NCBI GenBank assembly: GCA_002104905.1
Contig: MCFE01000379.1
Coordinates: 1-64,000 of the forward strand
DNA length: 64,000 bases
Direction of reading: 5' to 3'
From: Basidiobolus meristosporus CBS 931.73
Taxonomy: Eukaryota > Basidiobolomycota > Basidiobolomycetes > Basidiobolales > Basidiobolaceae
The notes beneath the pieces were generated by a model. It worked only from the letters and a program-made list of their open reading frames with translations. It made no database searches and was not told the DNA's origin. How positions within the stretch are numbered: the first letter of the stretch is position 1; every line of letters starts with the position of its first letter. Of this stretch, positions 22,154 to 33,962 are shown piece after piece. Position numbers and translations under genes: made by a program.

Positions 22154-23019
22154 AATCACTTTTATTGATGATTATACAAGATACACATGGGTTGACTTCA
22201 TGGAGAGAAAGGAAGAAGCTCTGTCTAAATTCAGGGAGTTTAAAGCCATGGTGGAGAGAGAAACTGGTGAAAAAATCAAGAAAATGTGCTCTGACAATGG
22301 TGGAGAATATGCCTCAAACTCTTTGTCTACTTCTGCAAAATTCATGGGATAAAGCAAAAGACTACTGTTCCATACTCCCCACAGCAAAATGGAGTAGTAG
22401 AACATGGTAACAGATCAATAATTCATATGGCAAGATCTATGATCCATGATCAAAAATTATCCTATGATTTTTGGGCGGAATCAGTTGCCACAGCTGTATA
22501 CCTTAAAAATAGGAGTTAAAATAGATACTTTGTGATTCTACTCCATTTGAAGCATGGTATGGATACAGACCAAGTGCAGAACATCTAAGAATATCTGGGT
22601 GCACAGCGTATGCCAAGAAACTGCCAGAAAATCAGTCAAAATTTAAGCCAAAAAGTGTAAAATGCATATTTTTGGGTTACTGCAATGAGAGTAACGCATA
22701 CAGACTCTGCAATACCAAAGCAAAGAAGCTAATCAAGTCCAGGGATGTGTTGTTTGATGAAAATTCAAAATTTTCACCAAAAATGATATCAGATGATGAC
22801 AAAAATCTCATCCCAAGTCCATCAATTGTCAGGATTGAATTAGAGAAAAACAATGAAAATTTTTTCACTCCAGAGGACTCTGCAACTGTGGTTCAGCCAG
22901 AATCAGTGCCCAGGAATATCCCAGAAGTGATCATTCCAGTATCAAATGCCTGGAGATCCAATTGGACAAGCAATAGCCCAAATTACTTTATCAATGAGAG
23001 TACAAACTTAGCCTATGCC

Positions 23020-23546
23020 TGTTATGAATAGACACAAGGCAGGAGAGTAGAGCTAGGCAAGGCATGACCAGGAAAGGACTTAGGTGTGGATCAAAAAGGC
23101 AAGGCGGATTTCCAAGGCAAGGCTGTTTATTCAAGACCTGTGTTTATCAGACTGAGGAATACTTAAGGGGGGATAGGACTATATATACTTTTTGGTTACA
23201 CTGATGCCGATAGATATTGGCTAATATTAATGGGGTTGTGGGGTGAGGCACAGCAATGTGCTGGGGATAATAATATAGAAGGCAAGGCACTGTGACAGGA
23301 TGGGGAAATGGATTGGGTCACCTGATCATGTGACTAAGTCATGTGACCTGGTATTTCCATATATGGAACTGGACTATGAAAAATATGATGGGAAGCTTCC
23401 ATGGAATGTTCCATTGTGTAACAATGGTTTGGAATGGTCAGGAACTTTCTGGAAGGTGGTAGAAGGTTCCAGAAGGAATCTCTTAGAAATTGAACTAGGA
23501 AGCTCAAATTGGCATGGGTGTTCATGATTGTCATGTGATCATGACA
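23020..23546 (+). repeat. Solo LTR (family 4), 527 bp, in copia A
   Basis: Starts TGTTATGAATAG and ends GATCATGACA, with an inverted-repeat core TGTTATGA/TCATGACA. The target duplication ATGCC is present at 23015-23019 and 23547-23551. Removing it restores AGCCTATGCCTATTCAG as in other copia copies. A CTATATATAC box lies near 23190. Orientation is inferred from that box. No other copy is seen in the window. Confidence 0.85.
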
Positions 23547-25149
23547 ATGCCTATTCAGTCCATATTGATGAGCCCCAGTCTGTAAAAGAGGCCCTCAACA
23601 GCCCTCAGACAAAGTTTTGGAGATCTGCAATGACTGAGGAATATCAGGCCCTGATGGAAAATCAAACTTGGGACTTATTCAAATTACCAATCAACAAAAA
23701 ATCAATGGATGCAGATGGGTCTTCAAGACAAAATACAAGGCTGATAGTTCAATTGAAAGATACAAAGCAAGACTTGTAGTCAGAGGATACTCTCAAACAA
23801 AAGGACTTGACTATACTGAGACCTTTGCACCATTAGCCAAGTTTAGTTCCAACAGATTAATATTGGCTTTTGCAGCCAAATATAAGTTTTTTATTCGTCA
23901 AATGGATTTAAAAACTGCATTTTGAATGGAGAACTTGATGAGGACATGCATATGGACCAGCCTGATGGGCTTGTTGACCAAGATAACACTCATTTGGTCT
24001 GCAAGCTTGAAAAGTCACTATATGGTCTCAAACAATCACCAAGAGCCTGGAATTGCAAGATAGATTTTTATTTGGAATCTTTGAGTTTCAAAAGGAGTAA
24101 TGCTGGCTATTGTATATACTATAAGCCAGATGGAGCAAATCCAGTTCTATTAGCTCTATATGTGGATGATCTTATTATAGCTGCTAATAACCCAGAAGCA
24201 TTGGAAGTGACTAAATCCAGCCTATCTAAGGAGTTCAAGATGTCCAATCTAGGAGAACCTAATTACTACTTAGGGATTAAGTTCTCCATTGACAGAAGTA
24301 CCCAGACTATCTCCCTAAGCCAATCCAAGTATATTCAAGATATACTAAAGAAGTACAAAATGGAAGACTGTAAACCAGCAGCTACCCCAAAGGAGACAAC
24401 CCTTAACTTGGGCAAAACTCAACCAAATCAAAAGAGCTTGGTGCCATCTGAAAGCTCTGACTTTCCTTATCAATCTATGGTTGGCAGTCTGATGTATATC
24501 ATGCTTGGATCACGTCCAGATAACTCATATTGAGTGGGAGTTGTCAGCCAACATAATCAGAACTATGGATCTGATCATATTGCAGCAGTTAAGCAGATTT
24601 TTAGATACCTAAAAGGAACTGCTGATATCTGCTTAAGATACACTTAGAAGGATTCAGAACAGGATCCTGTGGGATACTCTGATGCTAATTGGGACAAAAT
24701 TTAGAAGACAGAAGATCCACCACAAGACAAACCTTTCTTTACTGTAAAGGAGCAATTTCATGGAATTCAAGAAAGCAACCAACCGTAGCACTTTCTACCA
24801 CAGAGGCAGAGTATATAGCAGCCTGTGATGCTACATAAGAAGCAATGTGGTTAAGAAAGCTCTTTGCAGATTTAGGCCTATGTCAAAAAATGCCTATTAC
24901 TTTATTTCAAGATAATCAAGGATGTATACAATTAGGTAGAAATCCTACTGTTCATGCATGAACCAAGCACATAGATATTAGACATCATTTCATATGTGAA
25001 GCTATAGAGAATAACTTAGTTAGCTTAGCTTACTATCCTACAGATGCAATGATTGCAGACATATTTGCCAAACCATTAGCTAGAGACAAGTTTGAATATC
25101 TTAGGTCAAAATTAGGACTAGTCACTATGAGCATTTAGCTGAGCAGGGG

Positions 25150-25498
25150 TGTTGTAAAAATTTGTATTTCCACCTAAATATTCACCTAACCTAGTCACTT
25201 AGATCATCACCTTCAAATCCCAGAGAATACTGACCAAATTCCTTGTTGGGATTTACTTAGAATATTTTCACCAAAATACCAGGTACCAAGAACATGAAAA
25301 TTCTCAAAGTTGTCCAAACAACCCCAAACTCTGCACACAGGTACTTGGGACCTTTCTTAACCTATTCTACATGCTTGTAATGCCAAGACCAGGTAAAAGT
25401 ATAAATACTACTTTTACATTCAATAAATCATTAAGTGAAAACCACATAATCTACTTGTTCTCCCAATAACTTCCAATATCTCCAAGACTTTTACAACA
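25150..25498 (+). repeat. 3' LTR of copia A
   Basis: 349 bp, TGTTGTAAAAATTTG...GACTTTTACAACA, directly preceded by the short purine-rich tract GAGCAGGGG. Nearly collinear with the 5' LTR. Confidence 0.93.
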
Positions 25499-27116
25499 TC
25501 AATGAGGGTACAAACTTAGCCTATGCCTATTCAGTCTATATAGATGAGCCCCAGACTGTAAAAGAGGCCCTCAATAGCCCTCAGACAAAGTTTTGGAGGT
25601 CTGCAATGACTGAGGAATATCAGGCTCTGATGGAAAATCAAAATTGGGACCTTGTCAAATTACCAATCAACCAGAAATCAATTGGATGCAGACAGGTCTT
25701 CAAGACAAAATACAAGGCTAATGGTACAATTGAATGATACAAAGCAAGACTTGTGGCCAAAGGATACTCTCAAACAAAAGGACTTGACTATACTGTGACC
25801 TTTGCACCAGTAGCCAAGTTGAGTTCCATTATATTAGTATTGGATATTGCAGCCAAATATAAGTTTTTTATTCATCAAATGGATTTAAAAACTACATTTT
25901 TGAATGGAGAACTTGATGAGGACATGCATATGGACCAGCCTGATGGGTTTGTTGACCAAGATAACCCCCATTTGGTCTGCAAGCTTAATAAATCTCTATA
26001 TGGTCTGAAAAAATCACTGACAGCCTGGAATTGCAAAATAGATTTTGATTTGGAATCTTTGAGTTTTAAAAGGATTGATGCTGACTATAGTATATACTCT
26101 AAGCCAGATAGAGCAAATGCAGTCCTGTTAGCTCTATATGTGGATGATCTTATTATAGCAGCCAATAACCTAGCAATATTGGAAGAGACTAGTTCCAGCC
26201 TATGTAAGGAGTTCAAGATGTCCAATCTAGGAGAACTCAATTACTACTTAGGGTGAGAGTCTGGATATTTCTATCTATGGAGAACTTTATCCCTGAGCCA
26301 ATTCAAGTAAATTCAAGACATACTAAAGAAGTACAAAATGGAAGACTGTAAACCAGCAGCTACCCCAATGGAGACAAACCTTAACTTGGTCAAAACTCAA
26401 CTAAATCAAGAGCGCTTAGTGTCATCCAAAAGCCCTGACTTTCCTTATCAATCTATGATTGGCAGTCTGATGTATATCATGCTTTGAACATGTCCAGATA
26501 TTTCATATTCAGTGGGAGTTCTCAGCCAGCATAATCTAAACTCTGGATGTGATTGTATTGCAGCAGTTAAGCATACTTTAGATACCTAAAAGGTACTGCT
26601 GATATCTGCTTGAGATACACTTGTAAGGATTCAGAACAAGATCTTGTGGGATACTCTGATGCTAATTATGGACAAGATTTGGAAGACAGAAGATCCACCA
26701 CAGGATACACCTTTTCTTACTGTAAAGGAGCAATTTTATGCAATTCAAGAAAGCAGCCAACCGTAGCACTTTCCACCACAGTGGCAGAATATATGGCAGC
26801 CTGTGAAGCTACAAAAGAAGCAATGTGGTTAAGAAAGCTTTTTACAGATTTAGGCCTATATCAAAACATGGCTATTAATTAATTCAAGGTAATTAAGGAT
26901 GTATACAATTAGGTAGAAATCCAACTTGTCATGCTAGAACTAAGCACATAAATATCAGACATCATTTCATGCAAGAAGCTATAGAGAACAGCTTAGTTAA
27001 CTTAGTTTACTGTTCCCCATATGATAATGATTGCAGACATATTTACCAAACCATTAGCTAAAGACAAGTTTGAGTATCTTAGGTCAAAATTAGGACTAGT
27101 CAGTATGAACATTTAG
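25499..27116 (+). pseudogene. Copia B RT and RNase H, continuation after insertion A
   Basis: Resumes exactly at the linker where copy A entered. RT blocks: DYTVTFAPVAKLSS, the QMDLKTTFLNGELDEDMHMD block and LLALYVDDLIIAANN with Y-V-D-D intact. RNase H: LVGYSDANYGQDLEDRRSTTG and ALSTTVAEYMAACEATKEAM. The catalytic-region ALSTTEAEY motif has Glu replaced by Val. Stops at about 25738, 26255 and 26880 and frame changes show decay. Confidence 0.85.
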
Positions 27117-27127
27117 CTGAGTGGGAG

Positions 27128-27383
27128 TGTTGTAAAAATTTGTATTTCCACCTAAATATTCATCTTACTTAGTCACCTAGATCATTACCTTCAAATCCTA
27201 TAGAATGCTGACCAAAATCCTTATTGGAACTTACTTAGAATATTTTCATCAAAATACCAGGTACCAGAACATGAAAATTCTCAAAGTTGTCCAAACAGCC
27301 CCAAACTTTGCACACATGCTCTTGGGACCTTTCTTAGCTTATTCTATGTGCTTGTTATGCCAAGAGCATGTAGAAGTATAAAT
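27128..27383 (+). repeat. 3' LTR of copia B, first part (split by copia C)
   Basis: TGTTGTAAAAATTTGTATTTCC up to GAAGTATAAAT. Interrupted after TAAAT by the inverted element C, and continues at 32067 with the same TAAAT. Confidence 0.88.
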
Positions 27384-27732
27384 TGTTGTAAGAGTCTTGG
27401 AGATATTGGAAGTGATTTGGAGGACAAGTAGATTATGTGGTTTTCACTTATTGATTTATTGAATGTAAAAGTAGTATTTATACTTTTACCTGGTCTTGGC
27501 ATTACAAACATGTAGAATTGGTTAAGGAAGGTCCCAAGAACATGTGTGCAAAGTTTGGGGCTGTTTGGACAACTTTGAGAATTTTCATGTTCTGGGTACC
27601 TGGTATTTTGGTGAAAATATTCTAAGTAAATCCCGACAAGGAATTTGGTCAGTATTCTCTAGGATTTAAAGGTGATGATCTAAGTGACTAAGTTAGGTGA
27701 ATATTTAGGTGGAAATACAAATTTTTACAACA
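27384..27732 (-). repeat. 3' LTR of copia C
   Basis: Plus-strand ends TGTTGTAAGAG and TTTTTACAACA. Sits next to the RNase H end of pol, with the purine tract GAGTGGGAG before it on the minus strand. Confidence 0.93.
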
Positions 27733-27743
27733 CTCCCACTCAG

Positions 27744-30700
27744 CTAAATGTTCATACTGACTAGTCCTAATTTTGACCTAAGATATTCAAACTTGTCTCT
27801 AGCTAATGGTTTGGTAAATATGTCTGCAATCATTTCATCTGTAGAACAGTAAACTAAGCTAACTAAGTTTCTCTCTATAGCTTCACGTATGAAATGATGT
27901 CTAATATCTATGTGCTTGGTTCTAGCATGAAAAGTTGGATTTCTACCTAGTTGTATACATCCTTGATTATCTTGAAATAAAGTAATAGGCGTTTTTTGAC
28001 ATAGGCCTAAATCTGCAAAGAGCTTTCTTAACCACATTGCTTCTTTTGTAGCTTCACAGGCTGCCATATACTCTGCCTCTGTAGTAGAAAGTGCTACAGT
28101 TGGTTGCTTTCTTGAATTCCATGAAATGGCTCCTTTACAGTAAAGAAAGGTGTATCCTGTGGTGGATCTTCTGTCTTCTAAATTTTGTCCCCAATCAGCA
28201 TCAGAGTATCCCACAAGATCCTGTTCTGAATCCTTATAAGTGTATTTTAAGCAGATATCAGCAGCTCCTTTTGGTATCTAAAAATCTGCTTAACGCTGCA
28301 ATATGATCAGATCCATAATTCTGATTATGTTGGCTGACAACTCCCACTGAATATGAGATATCTGGACGTGTTCCAAGCATGATATACATCAGACTGCCGA
28401 TCATAGATTGATAAGGAAAGTCAGGGCTTTTGGATGACACTAAGCGCTCTTGATTTAGTTGAGTTTTGACCAAGTTAAGGTTTGTCTCCATTGGGGTAGC
28501 TGCCGGTTTACAGTCTTCCATTTTGTACTTCTTTAGTATATCTTGAATATACTTGGATTGGCTTAGGGTTATAGTCTGGGTACTTCTGTCAATGGAGAAC
28601 TTAATCCCTAAGTAGTAATTAGGTTCTCCTAGATTGGACATCATGAACTCCTTAGATAGGCTGGATTTAGTCACTTCCAATGCTTCTAGGTTATTGGCAG
28701 CTATAATAAGATCATCCACATATAGAGCTAATAGAACTGGATTTGCTCTATCTGGCTTATAGTATATACTATAGTCAGCATTACTCCTTTTGAAACTCAA
28801 AAATTCCAAATATGAATCTATCTTGCAATTCCAGGCTCTTGGTGATTGTTTGAGACCATATAGTGACTTTTTAAGCTTGCAGACCAAATGGGGGTTATCT
28901 TGGTCAACAAGCCCATCAGGCTGGTCCATATGCATGTCCTCATCAAGTTCTCCATTCAAAAATGCAGTTTTTACATCCATTTGATGAATAAAAAACTTAT
29001 ATTTGGCTGCAATAGCCAATATTAATCTGATGGAATTAAACTTGGCTACCGGTGCAAAGGTCTCAGTATAGTCAAGTCCTTTTGTTTGAGAGTATCCTTT
29101 GGCTACAAGTCTTGCTTTGTATCTTTCAATTGTACCATCAGCCTTGTATTTTGTCTTGAAGACCCATCTGCATCCAATTGATTTTTGGTTGATTGGTAAT
29201 TTGAATAAGTCCCAAGTTTGATTTTCCATCAGGGCCTGATATTCCTCAGTCATTGCAGATCTCCAAAACTTCGTCTGAGGGCTATTTAGGGCCTCTTTTA
29301 CAGTCTGGGGTTCATCCACATGGACTGAATAGGCATAGGCTAAGTTTGTACCCTCATTAATATAGTAATTTGGGCTATTTCTTGTCCGATTTGATCTCCA
29401 GGCATTTGATACTGGAATGATCACTTCTGGGATATTCCTGGGCACTGATTCTGGCTGAACCATGGTTGTAGAGTCCTCTGGAGTGAAAAAATTTTCATTG
29501 TTTTGCTCTGATTCAATCCTGACAAATGGTGGACTTGAGATCAAATTTTCGTCATCATCTGATGTCATTTTTTGTGAAAATTTTGAATTTTCCTCAAACA
29601 ACACATCCCTGGACTTGATAAGCTTCTTTTCTTTGGTATTGTAGAGTCTGTATGCCTTACTCTCATTGCAGTAGCCCAAAAATATGCATTTTACACTTTT
29701 GGGCTCAAATTTTGACTGATTTCCGGCCAGTTTTTTTGGCATATGCTGTGCACCCAAATATTCTTAGATGTTCTGCACTTGGTCTGTATCCATACCATGC
29801 TTCAAATGGAGTAGAATCATGAAGTATTCTGCTATAACTCCTATTTTTAAGGTATACAGCAGTGGCAACTGATTCCGCCCAAAAATCATAGGATAATTTT
29901 TGATCATGGATCATAGATCTTCCATATCAATTATTGATCTGTTAGCTTGTTCTGCTACTCCATTTTGCTGTGGGGAGTATGGTACAGTAGTCTCTTGCTT
30001 TATCCCATGAATTTTGCAGAAGTGGATGAAGAGTTTTGAGGTATATTGTCCACCATTGTCAGAGCGTATTTTCTTGATTTTTTCACCAGTTTCTCTCTCC
30101 ACCATGGCTTTAAACTCCCTGAGCTTAGACAGAGCTTCTTCCTTTCTCTCCATGAAGTAGACCCATGTGTATCTTGTATAATCATCAATAAAAGTGATTA
30201 AATACTTCATCCCGCCTAAGGATAAATTTTGCATAGGTCCACACAGATCTGAGTGAATTAAATCTAATTTTTTCTTAGTTTTGATTAACCCAGAGCTCTT
30301 GAACGGTTGTCTGGCTTGTTTCCCATTTATACAGGCTTCACAGTGCTCCAAATTAGCTGGGGGATCAATTTTCACTCCAGAAATTAGCTGATCTTAGATC
30401 ATTTTAAGCAAATAATCAAAATTGATGTGCCCAAATCTCCTGTGCCAAAGCATTGGTGTTTCTTCATTTAAGTTACTTATATTGGCTTCCAGATATGATG
30501 GAATATAAGTCAACTTGTATAGATTCTGATCTCTGATGCCCGAAGCAATATGAGCACCATTTTGATCAGTGATCCTGCATCCAGAATTGTCAAAACTGAA
30601 ACTAAGTCCTTCTGCTGTGGCCTTGCTTACAGAGAGTAGGTTCTTGGCTATTTCTGGTACATAGAGTACTTCTTTAAAGGTCAGTATATGGCTTCCTTCA

Positions 30701-31713
30701 CTGCTTCTAAGGTTTACTTGGATAGTTCCTTCTCCCACTGCATCAAGTGTTCTATTGTCACCCATGAAAACCTTCTTAATTGGAATTTCTTGATATTGGG
30801 TAAAAAGTTCTTTTTGGTGTGTAAAGTGTTGAGAAGCTCCAGAGTCAATATACCATGTCTGAGAATCCTTATTTGTGGTCATATTTAGTGCAGATATGAA
30901 TAGTCTATCTTCAGTTGTTGCAGCATTTCCATATTCAGGCTTCTTTTGCTGATAATCTCTCTTTTTGAAACACCAGTCTGATGTGTGTCCTTTCCTTTTG
31001 CAGTAGTTGCAAAATAGGTTGTTGTTGCCTTTGTAGGGTCTTGGGTACCTCCTTTGTTGGTTATCATTGCTTATTAAAGCATTTTCTTCTTCCTTCTTAT
31101 TGGCGCTTGATTTTCTTAATTCCTCATCCAGGAGCCTTCCATATACGTAATTTAAGGTTAAATCTTCAGTTCTGGACTCTAGGGCTGATACAAGGCCCTG
31201 AAACTCGTCTGTCAGGCTATTCAGGATGGTAACTATCACATCCTCATCAGTAGTTGGTACGCCCACAGATTCCATCTCATCTACCAGCAGGGTAATTCTG
31301 TTAATTAGATTTTTCATTTCTTCTCCTGGCAGCATCTTTGTAGTAAAGAATTTTCTTCTCAGATACATTTTCTTGGCAGCTGAACATGACTGGTAGGTGT
31401 CTTCTAATGCCTTCCAGGCATTCTTTGCCATTTTTGCTCTTGAGCATTGAATTAGCAATTTGTCCTTGACATTAAGGCAAATGCAGTTAAAGGCACTTTG
31501 TTCTTTCTTCTGGTACTTCAAGGCTTCCTCTCCCACGTTTTTAGGAGGGCATTCTTCTCCCATGACAATATCCCAAAGGCCTCTTTCTTGCAGCAGCATC
31601 TTCATCTTCACCTTCCACACTTGGTAGTTAGAGCCATCCAAGTTTTCAGCAGAGGGAAAAATTCCAGTAATAGCAGTAGTAGACATTGCAGAGAGTGACA
31701 GCTTGGGGCTCAT
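27744..31713 (-). pseudogene. Copia C gag-pol polyprotein, few lesions
   Basis: Starts at the PBS ATG (MSPKLSLSAMSTTAITGIFP). Domains in order are Gag core, zinc knuckle CNYCKRKGHTSDWC, protease WYIDSGASQHF and integrase zinc region (HRRFGHINF ... CEACINGKQ). The integrase core keeps its D, D and E blocks (FIDDYTRYTW, SDNGGQYTS, PQQNGVAEQANR). RT has YVDDLIIAANN, and RNase H has YSDADWGQNLEDRRSTTG and ALSTTEAEYMAAC. Visible breaks are one TAA at 30394-30396 and one-base shifts near 29917, 29735 (seven A where six keep frame) and 28290. It is therefore close to, but not, an intact copy. Confidence 0.9.
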
Positions 31714-31717
31714 AACC

Positions 31718-32066
31718 TGTTGTAAGAGTCTTGGAGATATTGGAAGTGATTTGGAGAACAAGTAGATTATGTGTTTTTCACTTAATGATTTATTGAATGT
31801 AAAAGTGGTATTTATACTTTTACCTGGTCTTGGCATTACAAACACGTAGAATAGATTAAGGAAGGTCCCAAGAACATGTGTGCAAAGTTTGGGGCTGTTT
31901 GGACAACTTTGAGAATTTTCATGTTCTGGGTACCTGGTATTTTGGTGAAAATATTCTAAGTAAATCCCGACAAGGAATTTGGTCAGTATTCTCTAGGATT
32001 TGAAGGTGATGATCTAAGTGACTAAGTTAGGTGAATATTTAGGTGGAAATACGAATTTTTACAACA
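31718..32066 (-). repeat. 5' LTR of copia C
   Basis: 349 bp with the same TGTTGTAAG/TTTTACAACA ends. The sequence GGTTATGAGCCCC follows it on the minus strand as the primer site. Confidence 0.93.
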
Positions 32067-32162
32067 TAAATACTACTTTTACATTCAATAAATGATTAAG
32101 TGAAAACCACATAGTCTACTTGTTCTCCCAATCACTTCCAATATCTCTCAGACTCTTACAAA
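32067..32162 (+). repeat. 3' LTR of copia B, second part
   Basis: Continues the LTR from TAAATACTACTTTTACATTC to GACTCTTACAA. The final CA is missing, and a different copia fragment follows directly. Confidence 0.85.
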
Positions 32163-32405
32163 ATAAAGGGTCTTGAGTATCTCCTTTGTTATTCACTGTT
32201 GCTTTTTAAAGCATTCATTCTTCCTTCTTATTGGCATTTGATTTTCTTGATTCTTTGTTCAGGAGCCTTCCATATTTGTAAGTTAAGGTCAAGTTTTTAG
32301 TTCTGGACTCTATGGCAGATATAAGGTCCTAAGACTAGCCTGTTAGGCTACTCAAGATAGTAACTAGCACATCCTCATCAATGAATACAATGCCTACAGA
32401 TTCCT
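32163..32405 (-). pseudogene. Copia gag fragment, inverted
   Basis: On the minus strand it reads IDEDVLVTILSSLTG, then AIESRTKNLTLTYKYGRLLNKE, which is family-1 Gag between the central helices and the zinc knuckle. Stops and short deletions are present. It has no flanking LTR of its own. Confidence 0.7.
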
Positions 32406-32449
32406 AGAGGTAATGTGGCAAAGAAAGCATTTTAGTGACTAGGCTCATG

Positions 32450-32714
32450 TAAAAAGCCCCTACTACACAGTTTTGAGATCATCAGGGAGGTATTTAATTT
32501 GATAGGAGTCCAACTATTCATGTTGTAACTAAGCATATAGATATTAGACATTGTTTCATATGTGAGGATATACTGAATAACTTGGTTAATTTAGTTTACA
32601 GTCCTACAGATGAAATGACTGCTGACAAATTTACTAAACCATTAGCCAGAGACATATTTGAATATTCCAGATCACAACTAGGACTAGTTGATATGATATA
32701 TAGTTGAGTGGGAC
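32450..32714 (+). pseudogene. Copia RNase H C-terminal fragment
   Basis: VTKHIDIRHCFICEDILNNLVNLVYSPTDEM is followed by TKPLARDIFEYSRSQLGLV, the end of a family-1 polyprotein. It is followed by its own diverged LTR at 32715. It is more diverged than the ends of A, B and C. Confidence 0.75.
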
Positions 32715-33062
32715 TGTTATACAAATTTGCAATTGCACCTAAATACTCACCTGACTTGGTCACTTAGACCAATATCTGCAGATCTTAGAGAATTCTGAGC
32801 AAATTCCTAGTCAGGATTTACTTGGAATAATCTCACCAAAGCATCAGGGACCCAGAAAATGAAATTTTGTTAAGTTGACCAAACAACCCCAAACTTTTTA
32901 AACATGTTCCAAGGAGCTTCCCAAGCATATTCCAAGTGTTTGGTTTGCCAAGATTATGTAACAGTATAAGTACTACTTTCACATTCAATGAGTCATTAAG
33001 TAAAAGCCACATAATCTACATATTCTCCCAATCACTTTCAATATCTCCAAGACTCTTACAAC
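32715..33062 (+). repeat. Diverged copia family-1 LTR
   Basis: Starts TGTTATACAAATTTGCAATTGC and ends CAAGACTCTTACAAC. Collinear with the 349-bp LTR but with many substitutions, consistent with an older copy or a subfamily. Confidence 0.8.
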
Positions 33063-33224
33063 TTGGACAACTAATCAATATTTCATGTTCTGGGTACCTG
33101 ACATCTTGGTAAAAATATTCCAAGCCCAACATGGAGTTTGGGCAGAACTATCCCAGATCTGTAGGCAATGCTCTAAGTGACCAAGCTAGGTGAACATCAG
33201 CTGTATTTACAAAATTTACAACAG
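33063..33224 (-). repeat. Partial inverted copia LTR
   Basis: TTCATGTTCTGGGTACCTGAC ... AATATTCCAAG ... CTAAGTGACCAAGCTAGGTGAACAT ... ATTTACAAC matches the second half of the inverted family-1 LTR. The other half is absent. Confidence 0.65.
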
Positions 33225-33962
33225 TGCAATCCGTGACCTATGTTTAGAGTGTGTTATCATTGTTGTTGAGGAGGAAATAACTCAGTTCCATGACAAAAGC
33301 CTGATTGTGCTATTACCAACAATATCAATGGAGGAACATTGTACAATTCTTATATTTGTGGATATAGACTTCCAATGCAAGAAATTCAAGAATATCAAGT
33401 GTACACTGCGTATTTGACCCATCTTATATACAATGATACAGATAGGTAAATGACATTGATTTCAAATGAAACAGTAACGCTACGTTTTGCCTATCCAAGC
33501 AAATGTGGTTAGAGGAAATGGTTTCTGAATCATGGACGGTGAGCTGTAACTGTGCCAGAGTAAAATCGCACAATGGGTTGTCAGACGATGATGGAATAAT
33601 CAGTAGAATTATCGAGGGACATATTATAGAGGGATTATATACGTCCTACTATAATGTGAATTAGTAGATTGCGCAAATGTAGTAACTGAGTCAATCGAAG
33701 GGCCATTACTTGCCTTTTCCGAGGACCTATGAATAGATGGGGGTTGTGATCAGGATGGCAATTGGTTGGCGTGATGAGCTCACAAACTAAAAACCAAATT
33801 TGTCACCGTTCACTTTGCTCAGGCAGTGTTTGGTGCGCAATATATTCCGAGTTTCCTATACTGCTCCCACCCGCTGCTCATACCCGCCCCTCGCGCCCAG
33901 TTCACTTTCGCCACTTTGCCATATATCCTTCCGGGTGACACGTCTGACATCTCTTACACGCC
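33225..33962. other. Boundary between the repeat block and the gene block
   Basis: No gene or repeat was recognised. Base composition shifts from AT-rich to GC-richer at about 33.8 kb, shortly before the first host gene. The final ~150 bases presumably hold the promoter of the gene at 33963. Confidence 0.4.

Larger units (their letters stand above)
20427..25138 (+). pseudogene. Copia A gag-pol polyprotein, broken
   Basis: Gag begins MSPKLSLSAMSTTAIT at the PBS ATG. Domains follow in copia order. The Gag core (LDGSNYQVWKVKMKMLL) leads to a knuckle in which the second Cys is Phe (CNYFKRKGHTSDQC). Then come protease (LYIDSGAS, followed by TAA), integrase, RT (YVDDLIIAANN) and RNase H ending VTMSI. 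Nonsense codons occur at about 20724 and 21309 and others near 24532 and 24646, with frameshifts. The MITE-like element interrupts integrase and the solo LTR interrupts the linker before RT. Confidence 0.88.
20075..25498 (+). mobile_element. Ty1/copia element A (family 1), full length, nested in B
   Basis: Two ~349-bp LTRs enclose a complete but mutated gag-pol. The 5-bp target duplication TCAAT is seen at 20070-20074 and 25499-25503. Two later insertions sit inside it: the MITE-like element at 21943-22153 and a solo LTR at 23020-23546. These make it longer than its relative C (4.7 kb). Confidence 0.92.
27384..32066 (-). mobile_element. Ty1/copia element C (family 1), inverted, best-preserved copy
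   Basis: Two 349-bp LTRs enclose a 4.0-kb gag-pol on the minus strand. The target duplication TAAAT is present at 27379-27383 and 32067-32071. By eye the two LTRs differ at about nine positions (roughly 97% identical), mostly transitions. C inserted into the already existing 3' LTR of B. Confidence 0.95.
17336..32162 (+). mobile_element. Ty1/copia element B (family 1), oldest host of the nested insertions
   Basis: The element is in pieces: the last ~60 bp of a 5' LTR (17336-17396), gag/protease/integrase (17398-20074), RT and RNase H (25499-27116), and a 3' LTR split as 27128-27383 plus 32067-32162. Copia A lies between 20075 and 25498, and inverted copia C lies inside the 3' LTR. The pieces join cleanly across both insertions using the 5-bp target duplications. 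This is the evidence that they were once a single element. Confidence 0.85.
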
